Below, one piece after another: positions 10,503 to 22,815 of a stretch of DNA of 64,000 nucleotides. A program made the position numbers and the translations under genes. Under the pieces are notes generated by a model that did not search any database, had not been told where the DNA came from, and saw only the letters and a list, made by a program, of their open reading frames with translations. This DNA comes from Euclidia mi (taxonomy: Eukaryota > Arthropoda > Insecta > Lepidoptera > Erebidae): NCBI GenBank assembly GCA_944739405.2, contig OX123196.2:55838196-55902195 (forward strand), in the 5' to 3' direction. The first letter of the stretch is position 1, and each line of letters opens with the position of its first letter.

Positions 10503-13500
10503 CAGTACATTGTAGGATTTCAGCTGAAAATCAAACATATTGGTTTTTTGATTCGCACGCACGTGGTCCCAAAGGTGCTCCAGCGCCCAGGAATGGCACC
10601 GCTTGTTGCATGCGCTTTAGTGATCTGAATGATTTACATGCCGTTTTACGACGTAATTTATTTGTATCGCCAAAGAAAGTGTCCGAGGGAAACTTTCGTA
10701 ATAATCTTAATGTTTTTTCGTTGACATCGTTAATTATAACCAGACGCAACCAAATAGAATCGTCTAGGCCGGTATTGGAACAATCGGGAACTGCGTGGAT
10801 AGAGAGTCCAACTTATACACCTAATAGCAAATCGCTCCAAGCAACTCAAACACAACCGTGTAGGCGTATATCAGAACAATCGACAATAGTAGGAATTGAC
10901 AGTCCTACTTATACACCAAACAGTAGCTCTTTCCAACCAACAATACACGTTATCGATTCTGTCCAAAGAATTAATCAAACAGCATCAATCCAAGAATTAA
11001 CTCAGGAGCGTGAAATGCAGATACCATTGTCAATCCATAACTCCTCGGAGACCATATACGTTGAATCCACAAGTATGCTCCGAAATGTAGATGATAATGT
11101 ACCAAATTTAGAAAACGTTATCAGCATGGATAGTTCTTCAACCGATGCAATGAGGTTAGCTACAATTTCAAGAAAAACTGCACCGCCTTTAAATTTGGAA
11201 CGTGAGCGGCGTATGGAGGAATTGTGCTGGTATTTTCTTTTTCCAGATGGGAAGAATGGCTTTGGTGAGGAAAGAAGTAATCCAGTTACTCCATTGGATT
11301 ACTTCCAGAACCGTGTTATGAGGGGTGACAAAAGATTCAACAGAACAGAATATTTATTTTATGCTCTATCCATTGTTGAATATTTTCGTGCGAAATCAAG
11401 TGTGTCTGTTTCATGTAGGATGCGACAAGGTCACGGAAATCAAACACCTCAGGGCCTTGTGGATAACATTCACCTCACCATGCGGAATATCAGAGGATCA
11501 GCAGCATATTGGCAAAAATGTTGCTCGGAGTTAATTGCCATGGTAAGAACTTTAGGGCCACCAACATGGTTTTTAACATTTTCTTGCAACGATTTGAATT
11601 GGCCAGACATGTTAAAAGCTTTGTTGATCGCCGATGGGCAAGATATCGATAATGCCGATCGCCTGACGTTCCTGGAGCGATTAGATTTAGTACAAAGACA
11701 TCCAGTAGTGATAGCACGACAGTTCACACTGCGTGTTAATGCTCTCATGCAATTTTTAAAGACCAATCAAGATTGTTTGGGAGGCCCAATTGTAGACTTT
11801 TGGTACCGTGTGGAGTTCCAAAACCGCGGTAGCCCACATCTGCACATGTTAGTGTGGTGTAGTGATGTTCCAGATTTCTCCAGCCCTCAAGGTATAGAAG
11901 TAATTGAAAAGGTAGTTTCCTGTTCGCTTCATCCTAACGATCTTGTGTTGCGCCAATTAGTAAAGGATTTACAGATCCATAAGCACACCGCGACATGCAA
12001 AAAAAATCGCGCAGACGATGGTTGTCGCTTTGGTTTCCCAAAGCCAGCTAGCGATCAGACCATTTGCCTAGGTCCAGACGAAGCACTAGCTAATAATGGC
12101 CGGTTCTGTTTACTGAAAAGAACTTCAGAAGAAACTTTTGTCAGTAATTACAATACGATTCTTTTAAGTATATGGGAGGGCAATATCGACGTACAACCGT
12201 GTGGTAGTGTCACAGCTGTGGCTTACTACGTCGCAAAATACGTAAGTAAAAGCGAACCACATGATGCAGGTGATTTAATACGCGATGCTATTTGCAAAGC
12301 TAAGAGACAAGGTGGAGATGTTTGGAAACAATTATTTTCAATTTCAATGACCATTTTAAATCAACGCTTGGTGAGCGCGCCAGAATGCGCATATAGATTA
12401 TGCCATTTACCGTTGAAAATGTCATCGCGCAAAAGTGTTTTTGTAAATAGTTGCAGGCCAGAAGAACGCTTCAGACTCTTGCGGTTTGATAGCGATGAAA
12501 CGAGCGTTTACAACAACATTTTTGACCGATACGTGATACGTCCAGACCAACTTGAAAATTTAAGCCTTGCCGAATTTGCTGTCCGCTTTGAAACAGTAAC
12601 TAACATCTCTTGGACCGAGGAAGATGGTGATGCAGAACTAAGAGACGACCCTCATACGCCTGTGAGGTATATAATACTGCAGGATAACACAAGAATGCGT
12701 GTTAGAAACAAACCGGCAGTATTGCGTACCCGTTACTATACAATTAGTAGTAACAAGGAGGCGTATTATTACAGTCTCATAGTTTGCCACATACCATTCC
12801 GCAATGAAGGCGACTTACTACTCGACAATGAGAGCGCTGAAGACTGCTTTTTAAGACGACAAGGAGACTTCCGCCCGTTGCAAGGTAACGTCAGCGCAGA
12901 ACAATTCGCTCATGCTGAGCAAATTATCCAACAGGCTCTTGCTCAAATTACAGCCCTTAATGCAGCGCGTGAAACTCATGCCGAAAACGCTCCAACGTTG
13001 TGTGGTGGTGAACAAATCATCAATGACGACGATAACTATTGTGAAGACGTAAGTGAACAAACCGTCATGCCAGACGAACTGTTTTTGGGCAGTATTCGGG
13101 GACTAAATGTTCAGCAACGGGACTTGTTCCAGAAAGTTTCTACGGCAATTGAACACGATTTGCACGGACAAGAAAGTCAGCTGTTGCTTTTTATTACTGG
13201 CGGTGCTGGTAGTGGTAAATCGTTTCTTTTAAAGCTAATAGTGGAACACATTAAGCGTTGTTACGCACCAACAGTCGATACACTGCAGAAACCAAACTTT
13301 GTGGAGGTAGGATCATTAACTGGGGTTGCCGCTCGTCAGATATTTGGCAAAACACTGCACAGTATTTTCTTACTACCGATCGAGAAAGGCCATACCATGT
13401 CATATAAAAAAATCACTGGACAAAGACTTGAGATTGAACGACGTAAATGGCGCTATATAAATTGGCTTATCGTTGATGAAATTTCTATGGTGTCCTACGA

Positions 13501-14140
13501 GAACCTAAGAATAATTCACCTAAGGCTTCAGGAATTCAAAAATAACGAGAAATTATTCGGCGGAGTTAACATTTTGCTTTTTGGTGATATTTTCCAGCTT
13601 CCTCCAGTCAAAGGCCATTGGTGTTATATGCAGCCATCTTGGTTCACAGCAGAAGTAAATTTGTGGCATCGATTTTCTTTTTGTGAATTGACCATAAATA
13701 TGCGACAACGCAATGATTCTGAATTCATTGATTTGTTGAACAGCTTACGGGTAGGTGAACTGACTACAGCTCAGTTTGAATTACTATGCGAGCGGAGGCA
13801 TGTCCCTTTAAATGGCGATTTTGCAGATGGAGTTGCCGTTCGTATTTTCCCTACGGTCAGACAAGTCGATGCGTATAACGACAAAATGTGCATGGAAAAT
13901 GCGAAGTTGCACCGGACCTATAAAGTTAACGCTGTGGATGAGTCCCGGGAAATAGCTACGTATGGTAGAAAACCACCAGACAACGTAATTCCCAAAAACG
14001 TCAATAGCTGTGGTGGTTTTCTGTCGTCAATACAAATTGGCGTAGAATCCCGAGTTATGTTGAGGCGTAATATTTCCGTCTCAGATGGACTTGTGAATGG
14101 TGCTATGGGCATAATAAAAAAATTAAATGGCCCTCTTTAA
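10503..14140 (+). pseudogene. Helitron protein, main part: protease end, HUH Rep nuclease, Pif1-like helicase
   Basis: The frame is open from before its first ATG (10610). Upstream it encodes YWFFDSHARG (about 10541-10570), supplying the Asp/His expected after the Cys on the other side of the frameshift. Counting from M1 at 10610: a Ser/Thr-rich linker to about 190; a Helitron_like_N region with WFLTFSCND; the HUH motif H410-L-H412 in GSPHLHMLVW; and the paired tyrosines Y540 and Y544 in YVAKYVSK. These residues cut and rejoin DNA in rolling-circle transposition. The helicase has Walker A GGAGSGKS at 864-871 and Walker B VDEIS with D956-E957. All visible catalytic residues are retained. The frame stops at 14140 owing to a second one-base indel around 14115-14135. 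Confidence 0.9.
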
Positions 14141-14565
14141 GAAGAGACCAATTGGAGGATGGGGAGCTACCGGAAGCTGTGTACATAAAGTTTGATGATG
14201 AAACTGTTGGCCTACGGCTAAAAGACCACGACGGTTCCATTTCCATACCTCCATTGAGCACCACATTTCAGGCAGCAAAGGGTTACGGAGATGTGGAGCG
14301 TCGTATGTTGCCCCTTATATTAAGCTGGGCAGTCACAGTCCATAAGCTCCAAGGCACTACCCTTGATAGAGCTGTAATTGACCTCGGCAAAAAAAACTTC
14401 GCAAAAGGGCAAATATACGTTGCGTTAAGTCGTGTCAGAAGTTTAGATGGCACAGTTTTGTCAGATTTGGACGCCAACAAACTATTAAATCGGCCACACG
14501 ACGACAGATCGCTAATGGAAATAACGAGGCTGCGAAATCTGACTTCTGATAATCAAGGCCATTGA
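14141..14565 (+). pseudogene. Helitron helicase C-terminus, frameshifted
   Basis: This frame continues the Pif1-like helicase after the shift. It reads from about 14128, and the first ATG at 14152 is unlikely to be a true start. It contains the last helicase motifs, AVTVHKLQGTTL and QIYVALSRVRSLDGT, typical of motifs V and VI of SF1B (Pif1/RecD) helicases. It ends at the stop before 14566. No endonuclease or other domain follows. Confidence 0.88.
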
Positions 14566-14589
14566 CCCAAAGACGTATATGCGTATATG

Positions 14590-15056
14590 CTGGCTCGCGG
14601 CTTACTTTTTGCTGAAAAAAAAGTTTGAGTATTCATTTGTAACCGGCATATTCAGCCTTCCATAAAAATTCGGAAACTATACCCATGTTCATTTTATTAA
14701 ATATCCCATCCGCCGTCTTTGATTTTCCATACGCAATCTTTTATTACATTAAAAATAGATGTTATATTCACAATCATTATCCCTGATAACCCAGGCAACG
14801 ATACCCATATTGTTTCTGTTTTTAAATGCCCCATCTTTGATTTTCTATCGGCCTTTATTTTAGCGTTCTTTTGTGTTTTCCCGGGCCTCCCCTTCTCTTT
14901 TAGCGTTTTTACTTTTTGCGCGGCCTCTAAGGGTCGTAGTGTGATGTTACCATATAGCCTTCTGGCATAACTGGGCTATCATTATACAAAAAGAAAATTT
15001 CTGAGATTTGCGCATTCAAACAAACATACTCTTCGGTTTTATTATATTAGTAAAGA
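14590..15056 (-). mobile_element. minus-strand non-autonomous Helitron-like repeat
   Basis: On the minus strand the sequence begins TCTTTACTAATATAATAAAA at 15056 and continues with GAAGAGT, a TGTTTGTTTGAA block and AATCTCAG. I recognise this as the start of a widespread lepidopteran Helitron-like family. The preceding minus-strand base is A, as expected for insertion between A and T. Its other end is approximate. It lies in the 3' non-coding region of the Rep/helicase element. Confidence 0.5.
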
Positions 15057-15319
15057 TATAGCTTATGTTTTATTTTTATGTGTATATCAGCTATAGTACT
15101 GCGAAGTTCACGAAGGGCAAAAAGTCACAAACATTCATCCATCCATCTTTCCATCCTCACAAACTTTTGCGTCCATGAAAGTCCTATCCTATCGTCGCCC
15201 TAGTTTGAGAGTGAGTGAATAGAGTGCACTGGCGTTTTGCTCTTTGAATTAAACCGTACTACTATTAGTTATTCTGTGATTTATAATCAAAGTTGTTATA
15301 TGAATAAGCTAGCAGTTGG

Positions 15320-16074
15320 CGGCTTTGCTCGCATGTAATGACGGACTTTCCATATAAAAATTCAACCCCTATTTCCAAAACGCGTAAATACATGATCACT
15401 TATATCTAATCAGAAGCTAGTTTATGAAGTTTCACTTCAGATATAAACTTTCAATCCCTATTTAATCCTTTTAAACGGTAGATTTTTGAAATCGCTAAAA
15501 CACGTATTTGTTTTATGTCCAACCATAAGCTTGCACACAAAATTACACGCTATCTTTTTGAAAATGACGGACCTCCCATACAAACTTTCTGCCCCTCTTA
15601 TTTGTTAGATTTGAAAAAAAACTAAATTGCCAGTTTACTTTTTCTAACCAAAAATATGTTGAAAAATCCTTCCTTAGTGGGCTTACGTCAAAAAATGCAT
15701 CGACTGTCAAAATTTAAATGGTTTCATCAACACCTGATAATGAAGCCCGAAGTAGGCTCGTCATTGCGAATATTCTAGTGTCCACTGATGAAAAGTCACA
15801 GCAAATGCTTAATTTCGTTTACTTCGATGACATAGTTTTTCGAGTTTTTAATGAAACTATTGGATTTATTTTGATAAAATTTGAGTTTTTAATGAAACTA
15901 TCAAATCGATTTTGATAACATTTATATGGGACCCACCTGAAAGTATATCCTTTCAAACAAAAAAAGAATTTTGGAAATCGGTCGATAAATAACGGAGTTA
16001 TGAGGTAACAAACATAAAAAAAAAAAAAATACAGCCGAATTGAGAACCTCCTCCTCTTTTTGGAGTCGGTTAAA
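15320..16074 (+). repeat. lepidopteran dispersed repeat / Helitron 3' region
   Basis: Non-coding. It carries blocks such as ATTGAGAACCTCCTCCTCTT followed by TTTTGGAGTCGGTTAAAA, which I recall as abundant in moth and butterfly genomes. The end matches, in inverse, the start near 8499. A 19-bp block GAGTTTTTAATGAAACTAT occurs twice at about 15843 and 15885. Confidence 0.55.
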
Positions 16075-16097
16075 AACACAAAACAAAGGCTACTATA

Positions 16098-16617
16098 TTT
16101 CGTAGTGATCATCGTACACATAGTCTATCTAGTTTAAAGTGAAAATGCCGTTGTACTGTAAGTCTTCTAAATTTGTATCGTACCTTACAAAGTACGTAAA
16201 CAATGAACCATTAAGTCCGCCCAAATAATTCACTTCTTGCTAGAAAAGGTACCTCGTCGTAGCAATATTAACTTATTAATTCTATGGCAGATGTTCTATG
16301 AAATTTCCAGATTGTAAGAGCTTCGTAACTTGTTTTCAAGAAATATAACGTGGATTTCTTAGACGTGAGGCAATTCAGTACAAATATATATATGTAACAA
16401 TTTTATTTTCCACGTTCAAAGTATTTTTTCTCACAAAAGAAAATAATAATACAACATTATATTTACGTATCTTTTGTAGATCATAAAAGATTGGCACTTG
16501 ATTTCGCGGTTACCTCTACGGAAGATTCTTCAATTTGAATTCATTCCTGTAGCTATTGTGAGAAATACCAAATGATGAACATTTTCTTTTAGATTTACGA
16601 TATATTATTATCACTAA
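16098..16617 (+). repeat. 500-bp duplicated segment, copy 1
   Basis: Matches 24061-24563 in direct orientation, with long identical runs (for example TTCTATGGCAGATGTTCTAT) and some indels. It begins just after the probable Helitron end. No conserved reading frame: a minus-strand frame open in copy 2 is broken here. Its origin is unknown. Confidence 0.9.
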
Positions 16618-16724
16618 ATAAAGGGGCACATGAACTACGACCTAGCAGGCCAGATTAATATGACCAGTTCTTTTTTAATTACCACTCAAAATCATGTATT
16701 AAAAATGGACTTTATCGTAATTAC

Positions 16725-18060
16725 ACAATTTAATTTCTCGGCAATGTTGGCAAATTGTATGCAAAGGTACTGATTGAAAGAGTTAGTAGAAAGTAACCGA
16801 CAAGAAAATATGGGATGTAAAAGCGGGTTTCCGAAAGGGTATGGGATGTACGGATCAGGTTTTTTCCTTGCGAAGCATAGCCGAAAAGCTTTTGCCCAAA
16901 TGTCAAAAGGTCTATTGCGCATTCGTGGATTTGGAAAAGGCTTACGATAAAGTGGTGAGGAATGAAATGTCGTCGGTGCTGTCAATGAATGGGGTAGACA
17001 GCAGCATCATTCGAGCTCTAAAATCCCTTTATACGGATTCTAGAGCTTGTGTGAGGATAAACGGGGCATACACTGACTGGTTTACCATCGAGAAAGGTGT
17101 TAGACAAGGATGTGTAGCGTCGCCGTGGCTGTTTAACCTCTTCATGACTGCGGATTAAGGATGAATGGGTTACTCGTCAAATGCCTCCTTTATGCTGATG
17201 ATCAGGTAATACTTGCGTCTTCAGTGGAGGAGTTGCAGGAGATGGTAACAATCACGCATGGTGCGTTAGAGAGGAAAGGAATGAAAGTGAATGTAAGTAA
17301 AAAGAAAGTTATGGTTTTAGAAAAGGTGGAATGCGTTACGGCTTGTAATGTTTTGATCGATGGACAGCGAGTGGAACAAGTAAATGAGTTTGTTTACTTA
17401 GGTACGTTGTTTACAAGAGATGGTAATAATGAAGAAGATATTGAAAGAAGAGTTAATGCAGGTAATAGAGCGAATGGAGCTCTGAAGGCGTTTATGAACA
17501 GCCAAAACGTGTCCAAAAAGGCACGTTTGGCTGTGCATAGAAGGGTGTTAGTGCGTACCCATATGTATGGTTGTGAAAGTTGGGTATGGCAGAAGAGACT
17601 TGAAAGTAGAATAAATGCTGTAGAAATGAGATCACTGAGAAGTATGTGTGGTGTATCTTTGACCGACAGAGTAAAGAATTGTGTGATAAGAGAGTGGTGT
17701 GGGGTAAAAGAAGATGTAGTGACAAGCATCGAGAAAGGCATGTTAGATAGTTTGGGCACATGGAGAGGATGGATGACGAAAGACTGACCAAGAAGATATA
17801 TAAGGCAAGTGTGAATGGAACGACGAAGGGGAAGAACTAGGCGGACGTTCTCTGACCAGATTGATGACATCCTAAAAAAGGACAGGTTAGAAGTACCCTA
17901 AACAGAAGAGCATGCATGAGAAACTTGATGGGAGTGAATGAAGCAAGAGAGGTATGTCAGGCTCGTTGCAGATGGCATTCCGTAGTCTCTGCCTACCCCT
18001 CCGGGAAACAGGCGCACAATTTAATTGTTAAGCTTCTTTGCCCAAAGTTAAATAAATAAA
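16725..18060 (+). mobile_element. RTE-type non-LTR retrotransposon, 5'-truncated
   Basis: The 3' portion of a LINE. It opens in the reverse transcriptase palm region (KLYAKVLIERV near 16750, with stops before GFRKGMGCTDQVF) and runs through the YADD box to the C-terminus. The 3' non-coding part has the block TCTGCCTACCCCTCCGGGAA at 17988, followed by a short tail with repeated AAAT. A second copy of the same family is at 61745-62095 on the minus strand. Truncation at the 5' end is typical of LINE insertion. Confidence 0.88.
16841..17787 (+). pseudogene. RTE reverse transcriptase remnant
   Basis: Two frames together give most of the reverse transcriptase: 16841-17158 (FVDLEKAYDKV, then RQGCVASPWLFN) and 17161-17787 (LLYADDQVILAS with the catalytic YADD, then FVYLGTLFTRDGN and MYGCESW). 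At the junction near 17155 the frame shifts, and a short stretch normally lying between MTAD-like and RMNG-like sequence seems deleted. The C-terminal part around CGVKEDVVTSIEKG is nearly identical to the minus-strand copy at about 62000-62095. The reverse transcriptase copies element RNA at the target site; this copy cannot make a complete enzyme and has no endonuclease domain. Confidence 0.88.
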
Positions 18061-18179
18061 TGATACCAAATGATAAAGATAAGACTGATAATGTGATTTC
18101 GAGGTTTAGTTACGTTTTCTTCCAATAAAAAAGCATAAGAAATTAATGGATTTTGTTTTAATAACCAACTAAGTATTAC

Positions 18180-18302
18180 CCTCAAAAAACAATTATTTTA
18201 TATTCGCAAAACATTCGCAGTTATTTCGCGAATGCGAATGCGAATGTCAAAAATATGCGAATATTCGCGAATGCGGATGCGAATATTCGTTACATCACTA
18301 GT
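18180..18302. repeat. GCGAAT/ATTCGC-rich repeat, possible hAT-like end
   Basis: Dense alternating GCGAAT and ATTCGC words end in ATTCGTTACATCACTA. Similar termini are common on arthropod DNA transposons. No matching opposite end was found nearby, so it is likely a fragment. Confidence 0.45.
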
Positions 18303-21300
18303 ATAAATACCTATGTTTTACCGACGTTTCACCCGCCACCATGGCTGTTGTAAAACGGCGGAAAATTGTATGATGTATACAAATCGCGAAAGTTTAAATT
18401 CAATTAATCATAAAAATGTTTAAAATAAAATAATAATAAAAGCTTTGCAGTATATGGGTACACAGATACAGTATAAACATGGTGAAATTACAGATTTCTG
18501 GTGAATGTTCATTTCTGATCTCCTAACTAGGTCACATTTTAATCTGTATGCAGGAGTGCACGTTTCGATCCCTCGATAGTTAACTAGCATATTTATTATG
18601 TAAAAAATAAAAATAGTTCAATTTTACTAACACAGCATACCAACAATCCATTCAAAATTACAGCATATTTTGAAGATTATTGATGTAAACAGTTACACGT
18701 TAAATTGACAAGCTTGTAGCCTTAACGAGCCTATAATTTTATCTTATACGCAAGCTGAGCACCCTCAGTGACTTGACAACTTTCCTCTTTGAATAGTTAG
18801 TAAAGTAGATTCTATAGGTTTCCTCGAGTTCCCCGAACAATTTCTTAACATCAAAATAAATTATTACTTTAGTTGACGCGAGTACTTTCAAGTTGCGAGT
18901 ATTTTCCATTGAAGTATGTTTATAATGAATTCAATTAAGTGTTACTCGGCGGCAATCCGTTGTGAATCAGAGATTGAGAAGGATAAATTTTCTTGAGTTT
19001 TCCAAACTCATCACTCAACACCACTGCCAAAAGGGCTCGGCACTGGATTGAAAAACTTCGATCAAGTACAAATTGGTAGAGACACGACACTTCATAAATC
19101 TTATATTCTTCAGGAGGGGAGAAACTGTACGAAAATACAATAAAATTGAATTTTATTGGCTCTTTTCTTACTCTTAAATGTTTCAAAGTTAGTCTGAAAT
19201 AGCATCTGTGAATTGGTGCTTTAAAGTCGTTTCTAATTTTATTTTATTTGCTTGCAAATATCAACATGCTGAGAGAAAATAACTTTAATTTCATATTTTA
19301 ATTTTTTATTACTTGTTGGTTGCCTTTAAGTAATCGAAAAGTGTGTGTGAATTCATGTTGTTATTAGATATTTTTCCAATTGTTTGTGTTTTATTTATTT
19401 TAATGTGCGTTAATATAACCGGCGACAAAGTCAAGATTTTTAATGCAAAGGACTTTTAATATTATAAAATACTAGGTATATTTCGATTAAAAAATGATAC
19501 CAGTATAAGCGACAACAACATTTCATCAAATACATACATAATATACCAAAGGATTACTTGGTCAATCAAAGTATGCCATCGTGTAATCTGACACAATTAG
19601 GTTTTATACATACTTAGATGTGTGTCAATGCACCTTGCGCTCAATTAAGTGGCTGCATTCCATGAATAGTCAAGCCTATTATTATCCGACAGGCAAGTTT
19701 TAAGATCACGTGGTGCCACCGAAAAAATCCTAACTGAAAAGCTATAAGAATATATAGTATTATCGGTCCAAATAACAAATAATACTACCAACATAATAAG
19801 CACACGAAGGCCAAAAGTTAACCGCTAAACTTCTGTCGTACATTCTAGAACACAAAGCTGACCTATTTTCATTGGCTTCAAAAATTGTCACGCATAAATC
19901 ACTTTCTCTTTACATGTTTAATATAAGACTTCGCGCGAAGGCTTATTAACGTGGCGACACTCCTTTTAATAAGTCCGCGACGTTGCAGAATTTTGACAGG
20001 AGGAGTGAGGGGAGGGAGGATTGAAATATGGATGTGTGAACGACGTTTTATTAAAGAAGATAGACAGATTTGTTTGAAGGAATTTCGCGAGCGACGCTCT
20101 GAAAATTGCCTTCTGGTTAATGATGTCAAAATCAAGGGCTGCGTATTTTAATGGTTGGGAGGATATTGAATACAGTCATTATGACTTAATTAATAAAGTT
20201 AAGGGATCCAGTTTAAATGAAGCTTGATTATCGGATAGCTCTGGGGTGATTGAAGCAACGCATTTATTGGTTTTCAACAACTGAAAATTGACTGAATAGG
20301 TTCGTTATTTTACCTGCAGTTTGGGAACGTAACGATATATTTTTTTTCTAGCAGAAAGTCATCCTATCAGAGATACTTTTTTTTTACCATGACATGAAAG
20401 TTTTTCGTAAGACATCAAAATATTTCGTTTACATATTCGTGGTACAGTGAAAGATTTCCTAAAATTATTAAGTAAATACGTATGCAATTTAATTGACTAA
20501 ATTGTCATATTACTTTCATTTAGAACTGGTCTAGGTCGATCGTTTTAGAAATATATACAGCAAAAGTATACACGACTGAATTTTTGCACTCGGATGAATA
20601 GTGTTACATCAAATGTCGCAGGCGGTATTAGCTTGACCTATTTATACGAGAGATCGAAAGGAAATTGTATCATTTGCCACTGTCACCCAGTGAATGTAAA
20701 TATATCTGGAACAACATAGAATTTGTTACAAAATGGATGTCTGATTGCTTGTATTTACTTCGTGTTTACAATGATAATTCCAAGGATCTAAAACTATATT
20801 CTCGCAGTCTTGACTTAGATATTATCAGATTGTTTCTTCTTCACATATTGTTTTTCATCATATATCATTCAACCATTCATTTTATCGACTTCAATACACA
20901 CGTTTTCTAGTTGGGTTTCAGATAGGCGAATATTTAGTACTACACTGTACTTTAATTTCAATTTGAACAAGTGAATTTAAACATCAGATGAGGGATCCGA
21001 GGTATAGACTTTTTTTTAATTGCAATCAGTAATTTTTCTTAAATGTGCCACCGAAACGTGGAATGGTAGATCATTCTAGAGCTTTATTATTTATCGCGTG
21101 CTTCAAAAGACTCAATTTACTTAAAGTCAAGTAAATAAACACAAAGAATTCTATCAAATAAGAAACGTTTTGGATTGGCTCATTGTCGCACAAAGTATCT
21201 AAACAATGAAACAATTATAAAGAAAGCCTTCTGTACTCTATAAAAACCATGCAATTGGGAGTTGAACTTGTGCAGCCTGGGTTCCGTACACATTTTTATT

Positions 21301-21918
21301 TTTTTTCATGTCTATATTTGCTTTGTTCAAATCGAAGATTGTTGTCTCTTTTTATCGAGTATCGTAAAAATATTTTGTGCTATCAGTTCGTAAAAGTTGT
21401 TGTAGTGTAAAGAAAAGTTAAATTGAATGACCAGATTAATATCTATGATACGGTATACTGCCATACATTGAAGAAGATGACGGCCGATCCTCGAAGTTTA
21501 AATTAATATAGGTTTGTGTGTAAAAAATTTTTAGGTATCTCCTTAATATTTATGTATTTAAAAAGCCTTATCTTTACAGTTTGTCGAAATGATTTTGGTT
21601 ACAGTAAAATAAATACTGCGTCGTTGTTGAAGACTTACTTATTTGGTTTAGCAATATCAGAGTATGTCGTCAAAATTTTAATAAGACAGATTTTTCAAAG
21701 AAAGTTCTTGATAACTTGAGTGACGAACGAACCAGAGGACAACATAATATGAGGTGATCCAATATTTCCTACATTTTACACTTTACGGTACGGAACACCA
21801 AAATTGTAAATAGTTTTCTATTACTATCGTGTTTTTTTACATTATTGGAGCGCTATTGTGGCTATGGTTATAAGCCGGCATTCAATTTTCTAATTTCTGC
21901 TTCGATTTAAAAAAATGT
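18303..21918. other. no gene recognised
   Basis: AT-rich unique-looking sequence. Open frames are short, start at chance positions and show no family motif. A block at 18311-18360 (CCGACGTTTCACCCG) resembles a dispersed repeat but is too short to assign. Confidence 0.6.
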
Positions 21919-21930
21919 ATCAGAATTACA

Positions 21931-21985
21931 AGGCATTTATTTTAGGCCTATGTCCAGCAGTGGACGTCTTTCGGCTGATATGGTG
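21931..21985 (+). mobile_element. 55-bp truncated LINE 3' end with target duplication
   Basis: Flanked by the 12-bp direct repeat ATCAGAATTACA (21919-21930 and 21986-21997). It contains AGGCCTATGTCCAGCAGTGG and ends near GCTGATATGGTG, which I recognise as the extreme 3' end of a lepidopteran LINE whose protein ends in a YVQQW-like motif. This is a severely 5'-truncated insertion. Confidence 0.8.
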
Positions 21986-22010
21986 ATCAGAATTACATAA
22001 TGGCCGTTTC

Positions 22011-22078
22011 AAAAAAGGAAAATAGACAATCTGCCAAAATGGTCTCCCATTTTGGCAGATTGTCTATTTTCCTTTTTT
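22011..22078. repeat. perfect 32-bp inverted repeat, 4-nt loop
   Basis: Arms 22011-22042 and 22047-22078 are exact reverse complements around TCTC. No target duplication or transposon terminus is apparent. Of all the hairpins in the window it has the longest perfect arms. Confidence 0.97.
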
Positions 22079-22607
22079 GCTTTTTCTTTTTTGGTTAGTT
22101 TAATGCAGAGGGTTTGAAAAGTATACAGATATTTTTTATTCAAAAGTAAAATAATGCCTAACACCTATTTATTATGAGTTTTTTTGGTTTGAACATGCTT
22201 TGAATTCGGCAAACCAAATAAAGAAGCGAACTCTGTTGGTATTTCTTCCGCCTCTCGCAAGTTATGCTATACATTGATTCTGCACAAGTTTCTGCAAGTA
22301 TTGAAATCTCGTTTGCTTCGAACGTAAAATGATACAAATGCTCTGCTGCACTTCCAATTATCTAAGATAAGGCTAATGTAAAGACTAGGTATAAGGTAAC
22401 ACTGTCTTTTGTCGGGTTGAATAGGTATGCGCTGGCGATTTAGCTTCCAGTCACTGCTAGCGAGAAAAAGGATTTGATGGTGCATCTTTTATGAACGAAG
22501 TTAAAAACTAGCAACAGCAGATGGCGCTGTTTGAATTGCGCTAACTAAGTTATCTTATTAAAATCGCCAGCATTGGTTAATATTTTATGTGTCTTGTAGC
22601 GATTTTA

Positions 22608-22722
22608 TTATCGCTCGCTACCTATTACGTGGGCACTAGCAAAATCATAACATGACGAAATTGTGGGTGTATAATTACACCTATGCCTACCTCTTTGAGT
22701 ACAAAATGTGAGTCTATAAAGA
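22608..22722 (+). mobile_element. SINE fragment with RTE-like tail
   Basis: Diverged copy of the tail region in the SINEs at 25987 and 38862: CTACCTATTACGTGGGC, then AATTACACCTATGCCTAC, then GTGAGTCTATA. The tRNA-like head is not recognisable. Confidence 0.65.
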
Positions 22723-22815
22723 TATACACTATCGTCAACGCTTAACCATAGTGATATTATAGATTACAGTCTAATTGTACGATTTAAGGTCATTTACGAT
22801 TCCCAAACGACCATC

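Larger units (their letters stand above)
8499..16074 (+). mobile_element. Helitron-type rolling-circle transposon (Helitron2/proto-Helentron-like)
   Basis: The segment contains a Rep (HUH) nuclease joined to a Pif1-type helicase, the hallmark of Helitrons. Short inverted termini bracket it: ACCGACTCCAAAAA near 8499 and TTTTTGGAGTCGGT near 16060-16074. Short inverted termini are known in the Helitron2/Helentron branch, which fits. No endonuclease domain is visible, so it is not a full Helentron. The 3' non-coding part holds an older minus-strand Helitron-like repeat (14590-15056). The coding frame has one-base shifts near 10490 and 14120, so this copy is probably inactive. The exact ends are inferred from sequence symmetry only. 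Confidence 0.65.

Noticed and set aside
20665..20910. 81-codon frame
   Set aside because: Hydrophobic/AT-driven translation, no motif, no splice or polyadenylation context.
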